DNA of 49,037 nucleotides from assembly GCA_964568825.1 (NCBI GenBank), contig CAZMSA010000008.1:1-49037 (forward strand), written 5' to 3'. How positions within the stretch are numbered: the stretch's first letter is position 1; every line of letters begins with the position of its first letter. A model generated the notes under the pieces. That model was not told the DNA's origin, made no database searches, and saw only the letters and a program-made list of their open reading frames with translations. The DNA is from CAVVDT01 sp964568825. GTDB taxonomy: Bacteria > Pseudomonadota > Alphaproteobacteria > Rhizobiales > Aestuariivirgaceae. Positions 26,274 through 35,000 of the stretch are shown here, piece after piece. A program made the position numbers and the translations under genes.

Positions 26274-27253
26274 GCAGCGTCCCCCTGCAGGGGCGCAGCC
26301 GTGCGCTCGGCCGCCCTGAGCCGCGCCGAACGGGCCCGCGGGTTGGCGGCGATTTCTTCAGCACCCGGCACCCGCCCGCCCTTGATCAGGTCGATGAGAC
26401 TGGCCTGGGGCGCCGCCGCTGCCGGCGGGGCATGACGCGACGGGTTGGGCCCCGGCCCGGAACGCGACTGGATTAAGCGCTTGACCAGCCGGTCCTCCAG
26501 CGAATGGAACGACACCACCGCCAGCCGCCCGCCTTGAACCAGCAACCGTTCAGCCGCGGCAAGGCCGTTCGTCACCTCGTCCAGTTCCTCATTGACCGCC
26601 AGCCTGAGGGCCTGGAATGTGCGGGTGGCGGGATGGATGCGCTCTCCCGGCCGCCCCCGCCCCAGGACACTTTCCACCACCGCCACCAGATCGAAGGTGG
26701 TCGCAAGCGGCTTTTTCGCCCGTTCGCGCACCACGGCCCTGGCAATGGCGCGCGAGCGGCGCTCTTCGCCATAATCGAAGAGAATCTTCGCCAGTGCGTC
26801 CTCGGCCAGCCCGTTCACCAGATCAGCCGCCGAGGGACCGGACTGCGACATGCGCATGTCGAGCGGGCCGTCGCGCATGAAGGAAAAGCCGCGCGCGGCC
26901 TCGTCCAGTTGCATGGAGGAAACCCCGAGATCGAGCGTCACCCCGTCGGCGCCGGCGAACCCCTCGGCCCGAACGATCGATTCCATGCCCGAATAAAGCC
27001 CCTCCACCAGGTGCAGGCGCTCAGGGAATTCCGCCACCAGCGTCTCGCCAGCCGCAATCGCCGCCGGATCGCGGTCGATGCCCACCACCGAGCATGCCGC
27101 CGCTTCGAGAATGGCACGCGCATAGCCGCCGGCGCCGAAGGTGCCGTCGACATAAATGCCGCCGTCCCTGGGCGCCAGCACCTCGATGACTTCCGCGAGC
27201 ATCACCGGGCGATGCCGCGCGTCAAGGCTTGTCGCGTCCTGGCCAATCATCAT
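26267..27253 (-). CDS. rsmH: 16S rRNA (cytosine1402-N4)-methyltransferase
   Basis: A 328-residue SAM-dependent methyltransferase (formerly MraW) that methylates C1402 of 16S rRNA. The N-terminal HRPVMLAEVIEVL, SAM loop VDGTFGAGGYARAILE, LDLGVSSMQLDEAARGFSF and the C-terminal VVSFHSLEDRLVK motifs are all present. It is the first protein gene of the dcw block. Start is one of two adjacent ATGs (27253 or 27250), with GGGGA just upstream. mraZ, which usually precedes it, is absent. Confidence 0.96.
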   Translation of the reverse strand: MMIGQDATSLDARHRPVMLAEVIEVLAPRDGGIYVDGTFGAGGYARAILEAAACSVVGIDRDPAAIAAGETLVAEFPERLHLVEGLYSGMESIVRAEGFAGADGVTLDLGVSSMQLDEAARGFSFMRDGPLDMRMSQSGPSAADLVNGLAEDALAKILFDYGEERRSRAIARAVVRERAKKPLATTFDLVAVVESVLGRGRPGERIHPATRTFQALRLAVNEELDEVTNGLAAAERLLVQGGRLAVVSFHSLEDRLVKRLIQSRSGPGPNPSRHAPPAAAAPQASLIDLIKGGRVPGAEEIAANPRARSARLRAAERTAAPLQGDAAC

Positions 27254-27432
27254 TCATCCCCGCGTCGACGCCGGTCATCCAGTGCCCCTTGCAAGGCACG
27301 CTTTGGGACCTGGAAGTGGCGTTAACGGTTGTTAGGACTCTGCGCTGATTGTGCTTAACAAATGGTTGCCCGGACGGTGCCGCCGGGCACACATCTTAAC
27401 GCAACGTCAATGTATGTTCCCGCAACGCAGGT
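27254..27432 (-). promoter_or_regulatory. Upstream region of the dcw operon
   Basis: About 180 bases between rsmH and the 3' end of rnpB. There is room for neither mraZ nor another gene. It has a GACTC site (27336-27340, CcrM type), TTAA half-sites at 27322-27325 and 27355-27358 without a second box at the right spacing, and a 7-bp hairpin (TGCCCGG/CCGGGCA, 27367-27389) that may end the rnpB transcript. I could not identify a convincing -10/-35 pair. Confidence 0.4.
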
Positions 27433-27862
27433 ATGAGGTGCCAGCCGGCCTGTAAGCCGGGTTCTGTCCCCGCGAGGAAGGCGAACCTTCACCCGCGATG
27501 GATGACCATTCATCTGGAGCGCATGTTGCCATGCGCTTCGCGCGACCAACCCGGGCGGCGGACCGGAAAACCTGTCCTGGAGCCCAAAAGAGCCCCGTGC
27601 CGCCCCTATTCGGTCTTGCTCCCGGTGGGGTTTGCCGTGCCGCCGCCGTTGCCGGAAGCGCGGTGCGCTCTTACCGCACCGTTTCACCCTTGCCGCGGAA
27701 CGTGCCGCGGCGGTCTGTTCTCTGTGGCACTTTCCCTAGGGTCGCCCCCGCCGGGCGTTACCCGGCACCGTGTCTCCATGGAGCCCGGACTTTCCTCCCG
27801 AAAGAGCACTCCCTTTTCGGGAATACCCTTCCCGGCGGTCATCCGGCCGACTGGCACCACGC
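27433..27862 (-). ncRNA. rnpB: RNase P RNA
   Basis: A bacterial type A RNase P RNA of roughly 425 bases, the catalytic subunit that matures tRNA 5' ends. On the minus strand the conserved 5' core GAGGAAAGTCCGGGCTCC, the internal AGGGTGAAA and GGTAAGAGCGCACCG elements and the 3' core GACAGAACCCGGCTTACAGG are recognisable. The ends pair to form P1: GGTGCCAGTCGGCC near 27858 with GGCCGGCTGGCACC near 27437. The exact ends are estimates from that pairing. Alphaproteobacteria often carry rnpB directly upstream of the mraZ-rsmH cluster, as here. Confidence 0.96.
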
Positions 27863-27863
27863 C

Positions 27864-27892
27864 TATATCGGCGCTGCGCCGCAACGGGTCAA
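27864..27892 (-). promoter_or_regulatory. Sigma70-type promoter of rnpB
   Basis: On the minus strand, TTGACC (27892-27887) is followed by exactly 17 bases and GATATA (27869-27864), a near-consensus -35/-10 pair. Transcription would begin about 6-8 bases later, at the predicted 5' end of rnpB. The -35 box contains the TGA stop codon of the upstream amidohydrolase gene. Confidence 0.75.
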
Positions 27893-29562
27893 GCTTCGAA
27901 GCTCACCCGCCCGTCGCAGATGGTCACGACCGGCCGCACCTGGTGCAGGGCCTCAGGTGCCACCGCCTCGACATCGCCGCCCATCACCACGATGTCGGCG
28001 AGCCGGCCTTCTTTCAGCGTGCCCTTCCTGTCCTCGCGGAATTCGGCAAAGGCGCCGTCGCGGGTATAGGCGGCGATTGACTCGGTGAGCGTCTGGCTCT
28101 GGTCGGGCATGCCTTCGGCCCACACCTTGCGAGTGACGGCCGCCTCGATGGAGGCCATGGGATCGATGGGCGACACCGGCCAGTCGGTGGCGAAGACCAG
28201 CCGCGCTCCGGCATTCCTCAAGGTGCGCCAGGCATAAGCCAGCGGCCAGCGCGCCCTACCGATGCGCGAAATGATGGGTTCAAGTGGATGGCCACCTGCG
28301 CCGGGCGCGTGCGGCGGCTGCATGGAGGCGATGACCCCCAGTTCGGCAAAGCGCGGAATATCCTCCGGGTGCACCACCTCGATATGCTCGATGCGGTGGC
28401 GCGAATCCCTCGCCCCGTTGGCATGGCGGACCGCCTCGTAGCCATCGAGCACCATGCGCACCGCCCCGTCACCGATGGCGTGCACGCTGATCTGAAGCCC
28501 GCGCCGGTCGGCCTCAATGGCCACGTCGGCGAACTGCTCAGCGCTGAACAGTGGCTCACCGCGCCAGCCCGGTCTGTCGGCGTAATCCTCGACCGTCACT
28601 CCTGTCCAAGAATCGAGAACCCCGTCCATGAACATTTTGACGCGACCCGAATGCAGCATGTCGCTGGCATAGCGGCGATGCATCTCGCTCGCCTTTTCGA
28701 GGTCGGCCAGATGCATGAAGTTCTTGAAGTGGAAGGGAATCTCGACACGCGCATTGAGACCGCCTTCAGCCTCGATCTCGCTCAAGCATTCGAGCTGGTA
28801 GAAATTGCCGTCCATGTTGTGGATCGAGGTGATGCCGTGGCTGGCGCAATAATCGAGCCCCTGCTTGATGATCGCCCGGTCGCCGGCGCGTTCATCGGCG
28901 CTCGGCGCCGGGTCGGGCTCACCGCCGGTCGACAGCCCGAAGCGCTCGCGCCCGCCGGTGTCCTTGAGATCGAGGACCGGCCCCATGGCCTCGCCCTCGC
29001 GCAATTCCCCCGTCGCCAGCCCGTCATCGCCCATGACGATCTCGTTGCCCACCCCGAGCTTGCGGCCCGACAAGAGCCCGGCCGCCTCGAGCGCTGCCGT
29101 ATTGGCCCAGGCGGTATGGAAATCCGGCGCCGTCATGATGAACGGCCGGTCGGGCAGGATGCGGTCGAGATGGTGCCGCGTCACCGGTTCTGATTCCGAC
29201 AGGATGGTATAGCTGGCGCCGCGCCCCGTCAGGAGGCGCCGCTCCGGCTTGGCCGCTGCATAGGCCCTGATCGCCGCCTTAAGCGCGGCAAACCCGTGCA
29301 CCTCGAACAATTGCAGATCGCTGCGGCTCGCCGCCCCGGAGAACAGGTGCATGTGGGCTTCGATGAAGCCCGGCAGGACGCTGCCGCCGGCCGCATCGAT
29401 GACGCGCGTCGCCTTGCCCTTCAGCTCCGCGATATCGGCGTTTGAGCCGATCCGCGCAATGCGGTTGGCCTTCACCGCGATGACCTCGGCCCGCCGCCCG
29501 GTGCCATCCATGGTCATGACCCGAGCGTTGACGATGATGAGATCGGCCTGATCGTTGCTCAT
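27889..29562 (-). CDS. Amidohydrolase (YtcJ-like, amidohydrolase_3)
   Basis: A metal-dependent hydrolase of 557 residues. The N-terminal beta-sandwich part (LIIVNARVMTMDGTGRRAEV), the metal-binding LPGFIEAHMHLF, a TIM-barrel body with SVHAIGDGAVRMVLDGYE and HRIEHIEVVHPEDI, and FATDWPVSPIDPM near the C terminus place it in the YtcJ/N-substituted formamide deformylase group. The substrate cannot be told from sequence. No signal peptide is evident. The ATG at 29562 overlaps the amidase stop by 4 bases, favouring it over the longer frame to 29586. Its stop codon is part of the rnpB promoter. Confidence 0.85.
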   Translation of the reverse strand: MSNDQADLIIVNARVMTMDGTGRRAEVIAVKANRIARIGSNADIAELKGKATRVIDAAGGSVLPGFIEAHMHLFSGAASRSDLQLFEVHGFAALKAAIRAYAAAKPERRLLTGRGASYTILSESEPVTRHHLDRILPDRPFIMTAPDFHTAWANTAALEAAGLLSGRKLGVGNEIVMGDDGLATGELREGEAMGPVLDLKDTGGRERFGLSTGGEPDPAPSADERAGDRAIIKQGLDYCASHGITSIHNMDGNFYQLECLSEIEAEGGLNARVEIPFHFKNFMHLADLEKASEMHRRYASDMLHSGRVKMFMDGVLDSWTGVTVEDYADRPGWRGEPLFSAEQFADVAIEADRRGLQISVHAIGDGAVRMVLDGYEAVRHANGARDSRHRIEHIEVVHPEDIPRFAELGVIASMQPPHAPGAGGHPLEPIISRIGRARWPLAYAWRTLRNAGARLVFATDWPVSPIDPMASIEAAVTRKVWAEGMPDQSQTLTESIAAYTRDGAFAEFREDRKGTLKEGRLADIVVMGGDVEAVAPEALHQVRPVVTICDGRVSFEA

Positions 29563-30308
29563 GAAACCGCTTCCCCCCTGCCGCACGCGACTAACAGTGC
29601 GCTCAATATGGCTTGTGTCGCAGCGTCGGCGATACCATCGATGCGGTCTGGCCGAAAATGCCGTTGCAGGGCCGAGACCACGATGCGCGTAGGCTCGTCA
29701 TAGCTGCCGCTCACCACGATGCGGTAGCCGAAACGGGCGAGCGCTGCCTGCAAGGCACTGACCGCGCCGCCCGCATCGCCCGGCTTGAGAACCGCCATGT
29801 CCGCCACTCCCGTCGGCTCCACCCACAGGCCGACGCCGGCCGATGCCAGCCCCTTCCAGTCGAATTTTTCGCCCGGATCGATCTTGCGTCCGGGCGCCAC
29901 GTCGGAATGAGCAAGCACATGCTCGGGTCGAATGGCGTGCCGGGCGACGATATCGCGAGCCAGGTCCGCGACCGCAGCCATCTGCGCTGGCGGAAAATCG
30001 GGATACCCTGCTTCCGGCCCCGGATTGTGGACCTCGATGCCTATGGAGCGCGAATTGATGTCGCTCATCCCCTCCCACGAGGAAACCCCGGCATGCCAGG
30101 CACGCCGGTCCTCGTTCACCATCTGCGTTACCGCGCCCTGATCGTCCACCAGGTAGTGGCATGAGACCTGAGACGCCGGATCGCACAGCCAGCGGCAGGC
30201 GGCCCCGGCGCTGGCCATGCCGGTATAATGCATGATGAGCATGTCGGGGGCGCGGGCCCCTGCCCGTTCACCGTGGTTGGGTGAGGCGGCGAGGCGATAT
30301 CGCCTCAA
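29559..30308 (-). CDS. N-acetylmuramoyl-L-alanine amidase (AmpD-like)
   Basis: A protein of about 249 residues with an N-terminal amidase_2 domain (zinc ligands in LIMHYTGM and HSDVAPGRKIDPG) and a C-terminal peptidoglycan-binding domain (about residues 160-240). It would cut the amide bond between MurNAc or anhydroMurNAc and the stem peptide; with no signal peptide it fits cytoplasmic AmpD-type recycling. The long frame has no good ATG before the core motif SPNHGERAG. A TTG at 30308 overlaps the djlA stop (TTGA) and has AAGGA 8 bases before it, so I take it as the start. It is coupled to the amidohydrolase by an ATGA overlap. Confidence 0.85.
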   Translation of the reverse strand: MRRYRLAASPNHGERAGARAPDMLIMHYTGMASAGAACRWLCDPASQVSCHYLVDDQGAVTQMVNEDRRAWHAGVSSWEGMSDINSRSIGIEVHNPGPEAGYPDFPPAQMAAVADLARDIVARHAIRPEHVLAHSDVAPGRKIDPGEKFDWKGLASAGVGLWVEPTGVADMAVLKPGDAGGAVSALQAALARFGYRIVVSGSYDEPTRIVVSALQRHFRPDRIDGIADAATQAILSALLVACGRGEAVS

Positions 30309-30997
30309 AGGCCGCGTTCCTTGCGCACGGCCTCCCAGGCGGCATTGATGCTGGAGAGGCGTTCGGTGGCGATCGACACCATCTCCGGCGGCAGGCCGGC
30401 GGCCACGTGGCGGTCGGGATGGTTTTCCTTCACCAGGCGAAGGTAATGCCGGCGCACCTCGGCATCGCCGGCGCACGGCTCGATGTCGAGGATGACGTAA
30501 GGATCGTCTTCGGCGGCCTCGATGTGGCGCGCCTTGATGCAGCGGAAACGCTGCCCGAGCCCGAAGATGTCGGCGACCGCCTTCAAGTACGAAAGTTCCG
30601 CCTCGGTGACCCGGCCTTCCGCCTTGGCGATGTGGAAAAGCCCGTCCATCACGTCTTCCAGCACTTCCGGCTGGTCGGCGAACAGCCGGGCAAGCTGGCC
30701 CGCATAGGCCTCGAAGCCGGCCACGTCCTGCTTGGCGAGGTTGAACACCCGCGCCACGTTGGCCATTTCATCGGCATCGACCTGGAACACCTCGCGGAAG
30801 GCGGCGATCTCGGCTTCCGTCACGATGCCGTCGGCCTTCGCCATCTTGGCGCCAAGCGCGATCACCCCGACGGTGAAGGCAACCGAACGTTCGGGATCCT
30901 GCGATCCGGGGCCCTTGCCCTTCAGCCAATCCATCAGGCTGGCCAGCGGGCCGCCGAGGCTGAGGGCCGAGCCCGATATCTTGCTCCAGATGGTCAT
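30305..30997 (-). CDS. DjlA-like TerB/DnaJ-domain co-chaperone
   Basis: A 230-residue protein with a TerB-like all-helical domain (about residues 35-150) and a C-terminal J domain (about 163-230) carrying the HPD triad at 193-195, which stimulates DnaK ATPase. E. coli DjlA has an N-terminal membrane anchor; here the N terminus is only mildly hydrophobic and no true membrane segment is seen, as in other alphaproteobacterial members. It leads the run djlA-amidase-amidohydrolase, all coupled by overlaps. Upstream is a 100-base divergent spacer shared with the extensin-like gene. Confidence 0.85.
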   Translation of the reverse strand: MTIWSKISGSALSLGGPLASLMDWLKGKGPGSQDPERSVAFTVGVIALGAKMAKADGIVTEAEIAAFREVFQVDADEMANVARVFNLAKQDVAGFEAYAGQLARLFADQPEVLEDVMDGLFHIAKAEGRVTEAELSYLKAVADIFGLGQRFRCIKARHIEAAEDDPYVILDIEPCAGDAEVRRHYLRLVKENHPDRHVAAGLPPEMVSIATERLSSINAAWEAVRKERGL

Positions 30998-31099
30998 GGC
31001 TCACAATATCAGCGGAACTTGGTGGCGGGATAGTGACAAATGTTTAAGGCCAACACCCCTACAAAGGTTGCATTTACCAAAAACCCGTAGCATCGGGGT

Positions 31100-31738
31100 A
31101 TGAAATTTATGCACCTCAGCCTTGCGAGCGGCTTCGCCTGCCTCGTCGCGGCGTGTTCCTTCGGCGGCCCCGACTTCACCACCCGCGGCCTCATCGCCCC
31201 CGTCGCCCAGTGCGCGGTCGATCCCGCCACCCTTGGCGATGGCGACCAGTTACAGCCCTTCGAGGAGGCCAACGGCTGCGGCATTCCCAATCCCTGGCGC
31301 ATGCGTTCGTTATCGGGCGTGCAGCTATCGCAACCCGCCACCTTGAACTGCGGCGAGATCGCCGCCGTCGACGACTGGCTCAACACCACGGTGCAGAAAG
31401 CTGCAGCGAAGGACTTCGGCGAGCCGGTGGTCGGCATCGAAGTCGCCGCCAGCTATGCCTGTCGGCCGCGCAACAACGTGCCTGGCGCCCGCCTCTCCGA
31501 GCACGGTTTTGGCGATGCCATCGACATATCCGGCTTCACGCTGGCCGATGGGCGCAAGGTGACGGTCGAGCACGGCTGGTCGGGTGCCCGCGACGAACGC
31601 GCCTTCCTGCGCACCGTCCGCAGCAAGGCCTGCGGGGAGTTCAAGACCGTCCTCGGCCCCGGTTCCGACGCCGAGCACCACAACCACTTCCACCTCGACA
31701 TCGCGCATCGCAAGAACGACAGCACTTATTGCCATTAG
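31100..31738 (+). CDS. Extensin-like lipoprotein, LAS-type peptidase fold
   Basis: A 212-residue protein with a lipoprotein signal ending at C19 (VAAC). The rest matches the bacterial extensin-like C-terminal domain, which contains the motifs of LAS metallopeptidases: SEHGFGDAID (H135, D142) and HNHFHLD (H196, H198). LAS enzymes include VanX and D-Ala-D-Ala peptidases, so a peptidoglycan-cleaving role in the periplasm is plausible but inferred. Six or more cysteines suggest disulfides. The start may be 31100 or the ATG at 31109; neither has a good ribosome site. Its TAG stop shares two bases with the TAA stop of the convergent gene. Confidence 0.8.
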   Translation: MKFMHLSLASGFACLVAACSFGGPDFTTRGLIAPVAQCAVDPATLGDGDQLQPFEEANGCGIPNPWRMRSLSGVQLSQPATLNCGEIAAVDDWLNTTVQKAAAKDFGEPVVGIEVAASYACRPRNNVPGARLSEHGFGDAIDISGFTLADGRKVTVEHGWSGARDERAFLRTVRSKACGEFKTVLGPGSDAEHHNHFHLDIAHRKNDSTYCH

Positions 31739-32076
31739 GACGTCGCGAGGTGCCACACGCCGCCGGCGATCAGGACCGCGCCGATGGCGAAGCGGAAGAC
31801 AAGAACGTTTGCCCAGAAGGTGAACGGCCGCTCCGCCCGCGAGGCTGAGTAGTTGTAGACCACTGTCTCTCCACTGCTCAGGGCGTTGAGCCCCCAGCCG
31901 ATCCCCGCAAAGCCGAGCAAGAAGGGGAGCACGGCCGCCACCGTCCAGCGTACGTCGGGCGACATGTTCCAGCGATAGGTCAGCATCGCCCCAACCGCGG
32001 CGATGAACATGAAATAAGGAAATGCACACATCACGCCGGCGATGGTGACACAAGGCGCTTTACGAATTCCTTGCAT
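31735..32076 (-). CDS. Small three-helix membrane protein, unknown
   Basis: A protein of about 113 residues with three hydrophobic segments (about residues 10-35, 44-68 and 86-110) and a short loop ending in a Ser/Arg-rich stretch (SASRAERPFTF). I do not recognise the family. The frame opens at 32238, but the part before 32076 is out-of-frame oxoprolinase sequence; the ATG at 32076 overlaps that gene's end by 17 bases, so it is probably translated from the same transcript. Its TAA stop overlaps the extensin-like TAG on the other strand. Confidence 0.6.
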   Translation of the reverse strand: MQGIRKAPCVTIAGVMCAFPYFMFIAAVGAMLTYRWNMSPDVRWTVAAVLPFLLGFAGIGWGLNALSSGETVVYNYSASRAERPFTFWANVLVFRFAIGAVLIAGGVWHLATS

Positions 32077-35000
32077 CGGTCGGCGCTGCCCTTCGGGCCT
32101 TGCCGTAGCCGCCGCCCGAGGGCGTCTTGATGATGATGGCGTCTCCCGGCTCGACCACCGTCTGGTCGCACCCTTCCAGCCGTTCCATGCGACCGTCGGC
32201 GCGCCGGCACCAGTTCTCACCCACCTCGCCGGGCGCACCGCCCTTGAGCCCGAACGGCGGTACCCGGCGATGGCCGGTGAGCAGCGAGACGTCCATCTTC
32301 TCGCGGAACACCACCGTCCTCAGCGTCCCGTCGCCGCCTTTGAACTTTCCCTTGCCGCCCGAGCCCCGCCTGACCGAAAAGCTTTCCAGAATGACGGGAT
32401 AGCGGAATTCGAGGATTTCCGGATCGGTCAGGCGCGTGTTGGTCATGTGGGTGTGGACGGCTGAAGTGCCGTCATGGTCCGGCCCAGCCCCCGAGCCGCC
32501 GCAGATGGTCTCGTAGTACTGGTATCTGGCATTGCCGAAGTTGAAGTTGTTCATGGTCCCCTGCGCCGCCGCCAGGGCTCCCAGCGCCCCGAACAGCGTA
32601 TCGGTGACGGCCTGCGATACCTCGACGTTGCCAGCCACCACGGCGGCCGGATATTTCGGCGCCAGCATGCAGTCCTCGGGAATGACGATCTCGATGGGCT
32701 TCAGGCACCCGGCGTTCATCGGGATGTTGTCGGCGACCATGCAGCGGAACACATACAGCACCGCTGCCCGCGTCACTGGCCTGGGCGCGTTGAAGTTCGA
32801 CGGCTGCTGGCGGCTGGTGCCGGTGAAATCGACCCTGGCCGAGCGCGTCTTCCTGTCAACCCTGATTTTCACCTTGATCACCGTGCCCTGGTCCATCTCA
32901 TAGGCGAACGAACAGGACTTCAGCGCGTCGATCACCCGACGCACGCTTTCCTCGGCGTTGTCCTGCACGTGCTGCATGTAGGCCTTCACGACCTTGAGGC
33001 CGAACTGCTCGACCATCTTGCGCATTTCGTGCACGCCCTTTTCGTTGGCGGCGACCTGCGCCTTCAGGTCGGCGATGTTCTGGGCCGGGTTGCGGCACGG
33101 CCACGGCCCGGCGGTGAGGATGTCGTGGAGCGCCTTTTCGCGAAACCGCCCGCGATCCACCATCTTGAAGTTGTCGATGACGATGCCTTCTTCCTCGATG
33201 GAGGTGGCGCGCGGCGTCATCGAGCCTGGCGCCATGCCGCCGACATCGGCATGATGTCCACGGCTCGCCACGTAGAACAGGATCGACTTGCGGTCGTCGG
33301 AGAACACCGGCGTCACCACGGTGATGTCGGGCAGATGGGTGCCGCCGTTGTAGGGGGCATTCAGCACATAGACATCGCCCGGCTTCATGTGGGGATTGCC
33401 GGCGATGATGGTCTCCACCGAGCGGTCCATGGAGCCCAGATGCACCGGCATGTGCGGCGCATTGGCGATCAGCTGGCCGCCTTGGTCGAACACCGCGCAG
33501 GAAAAATCCAGCCGTTCCTTGATGTTGACCGAATAGGCGGTCTTTTCCAGCGTCACCCCCATCTGCTCGGCGATCGACATGAAGAGGTTGTTGAACACCT
33601 CCAGCATGACGGGATCGGCCCTGGTGCCGATGGCGACGCGCTTCGGCAGCGCCTTCACCCGCTTCAGCACCAGATGCCTGCGGGCGGTGAGTTCGGCGCC
33701 CCAGCCGTCTTCGACCACGGTCGTGTTATGAGCCTCGACGATGAGGGCGGGACCCTTCACCCGCTGGCCGGGCTTCAGCTTGTCGCGGGCATAAACCGGC
33801 GCCTTGCGCCACTTACCGGCGGCAAAGATCTTCGTCCGCGCCAATGGTTTCGGCTTTTCATCGCTGAGTTTGGCCGAGCGTTCATGCGCCTTGGAGCCGC
33901 CGCCCACCGCCTCCACCGACACGGCTTCGACCATGATCGCCTTTTCCGGCGTCACGAAGCCGAATTGCGCCCGGTGCGCCTTCTCGAAGGCCTTCTGCAT
34001 CTTCTCCGGCGTTGCGAAATCAACGATCAGCGCCGTGTCGGTGCCGGCATAGCGCAGGTGCAGGCGGGCAAAGGTCTTCGCCTCCTTCTTGACGATGCCC
34101 TGCTGCTTCAGTTCACTCAGGGTTTCGGCCGTCAATCGCTTGATGACCGCCTTCACCTCGCCCATCGCCTTTTGACCCAATGGCTTTTCCACCGCCTGCT
34201 GGCGGTTGGCGCGAATGTCGGCCAGCCCCATGCCATAGGCCGACAGGACGCCGGCCAGGGGATGGATGAACACCGTCTTCATGCCCAGCGTATCGGCGAT
34301 CATGCATGCATGCTGCGCCCCCGCGCCGCCGAAGCAGTTGAGGGCATAGGCCGTGATGTCGTAGCCGCGCTGCACCGATATCTTCTTGATGGCGTTGGCC
34401 ATGTTCTCGACCGCGATGCGCACAAAACCTTCCGCCACCTCTTCCGGCGAGCGCCCGTCGCCGATGTCGCGCGCCATCGCCTCGAACCGCACCTTGACCA
34501 CCCCGGCATCCAGCGCCTCATCGCCCTTGGGGCCGAAGACGCGGGGGAAATAGTCGGGGTTGATCTTGCCCAGCATGACATTGGCATCGGTGACGGCCAG
34601 CGGCCCGCCGCGCCGGTAGCATGAAGGCCCCGGATTGGCGCCGGCCGAATCCGGCCCCACCCGGAAGCGCGCCCCGTCGAAATTGAGGATCGAGCCGCCG
34701 CCGGCGGCCACGGTATGGATGCGCATCATCGGCGCCCGCATCCTCACCCCCGCCACCTCGGTCTCGAAGGCGCGCTCGAACTCGCCGTCAAAATGCGCCA
34801 CATCGGTCGAGGTGCCGCCCATGTCGAATCCAATGAGCCTTTTCAGGCCCGCCATGCGCCCTGTCTCGACCATGCCGACCACGCCACCCGCCGGCCCCGA
34901 GAGAATGGCATCCTTGCCCTGGAACATCTCCGCCGCTGTCAGCCCGCCGGAGGACTGCATGAACATCAGCCGGCAGCCGGTCCCATGCGTGCCCAGTTCC

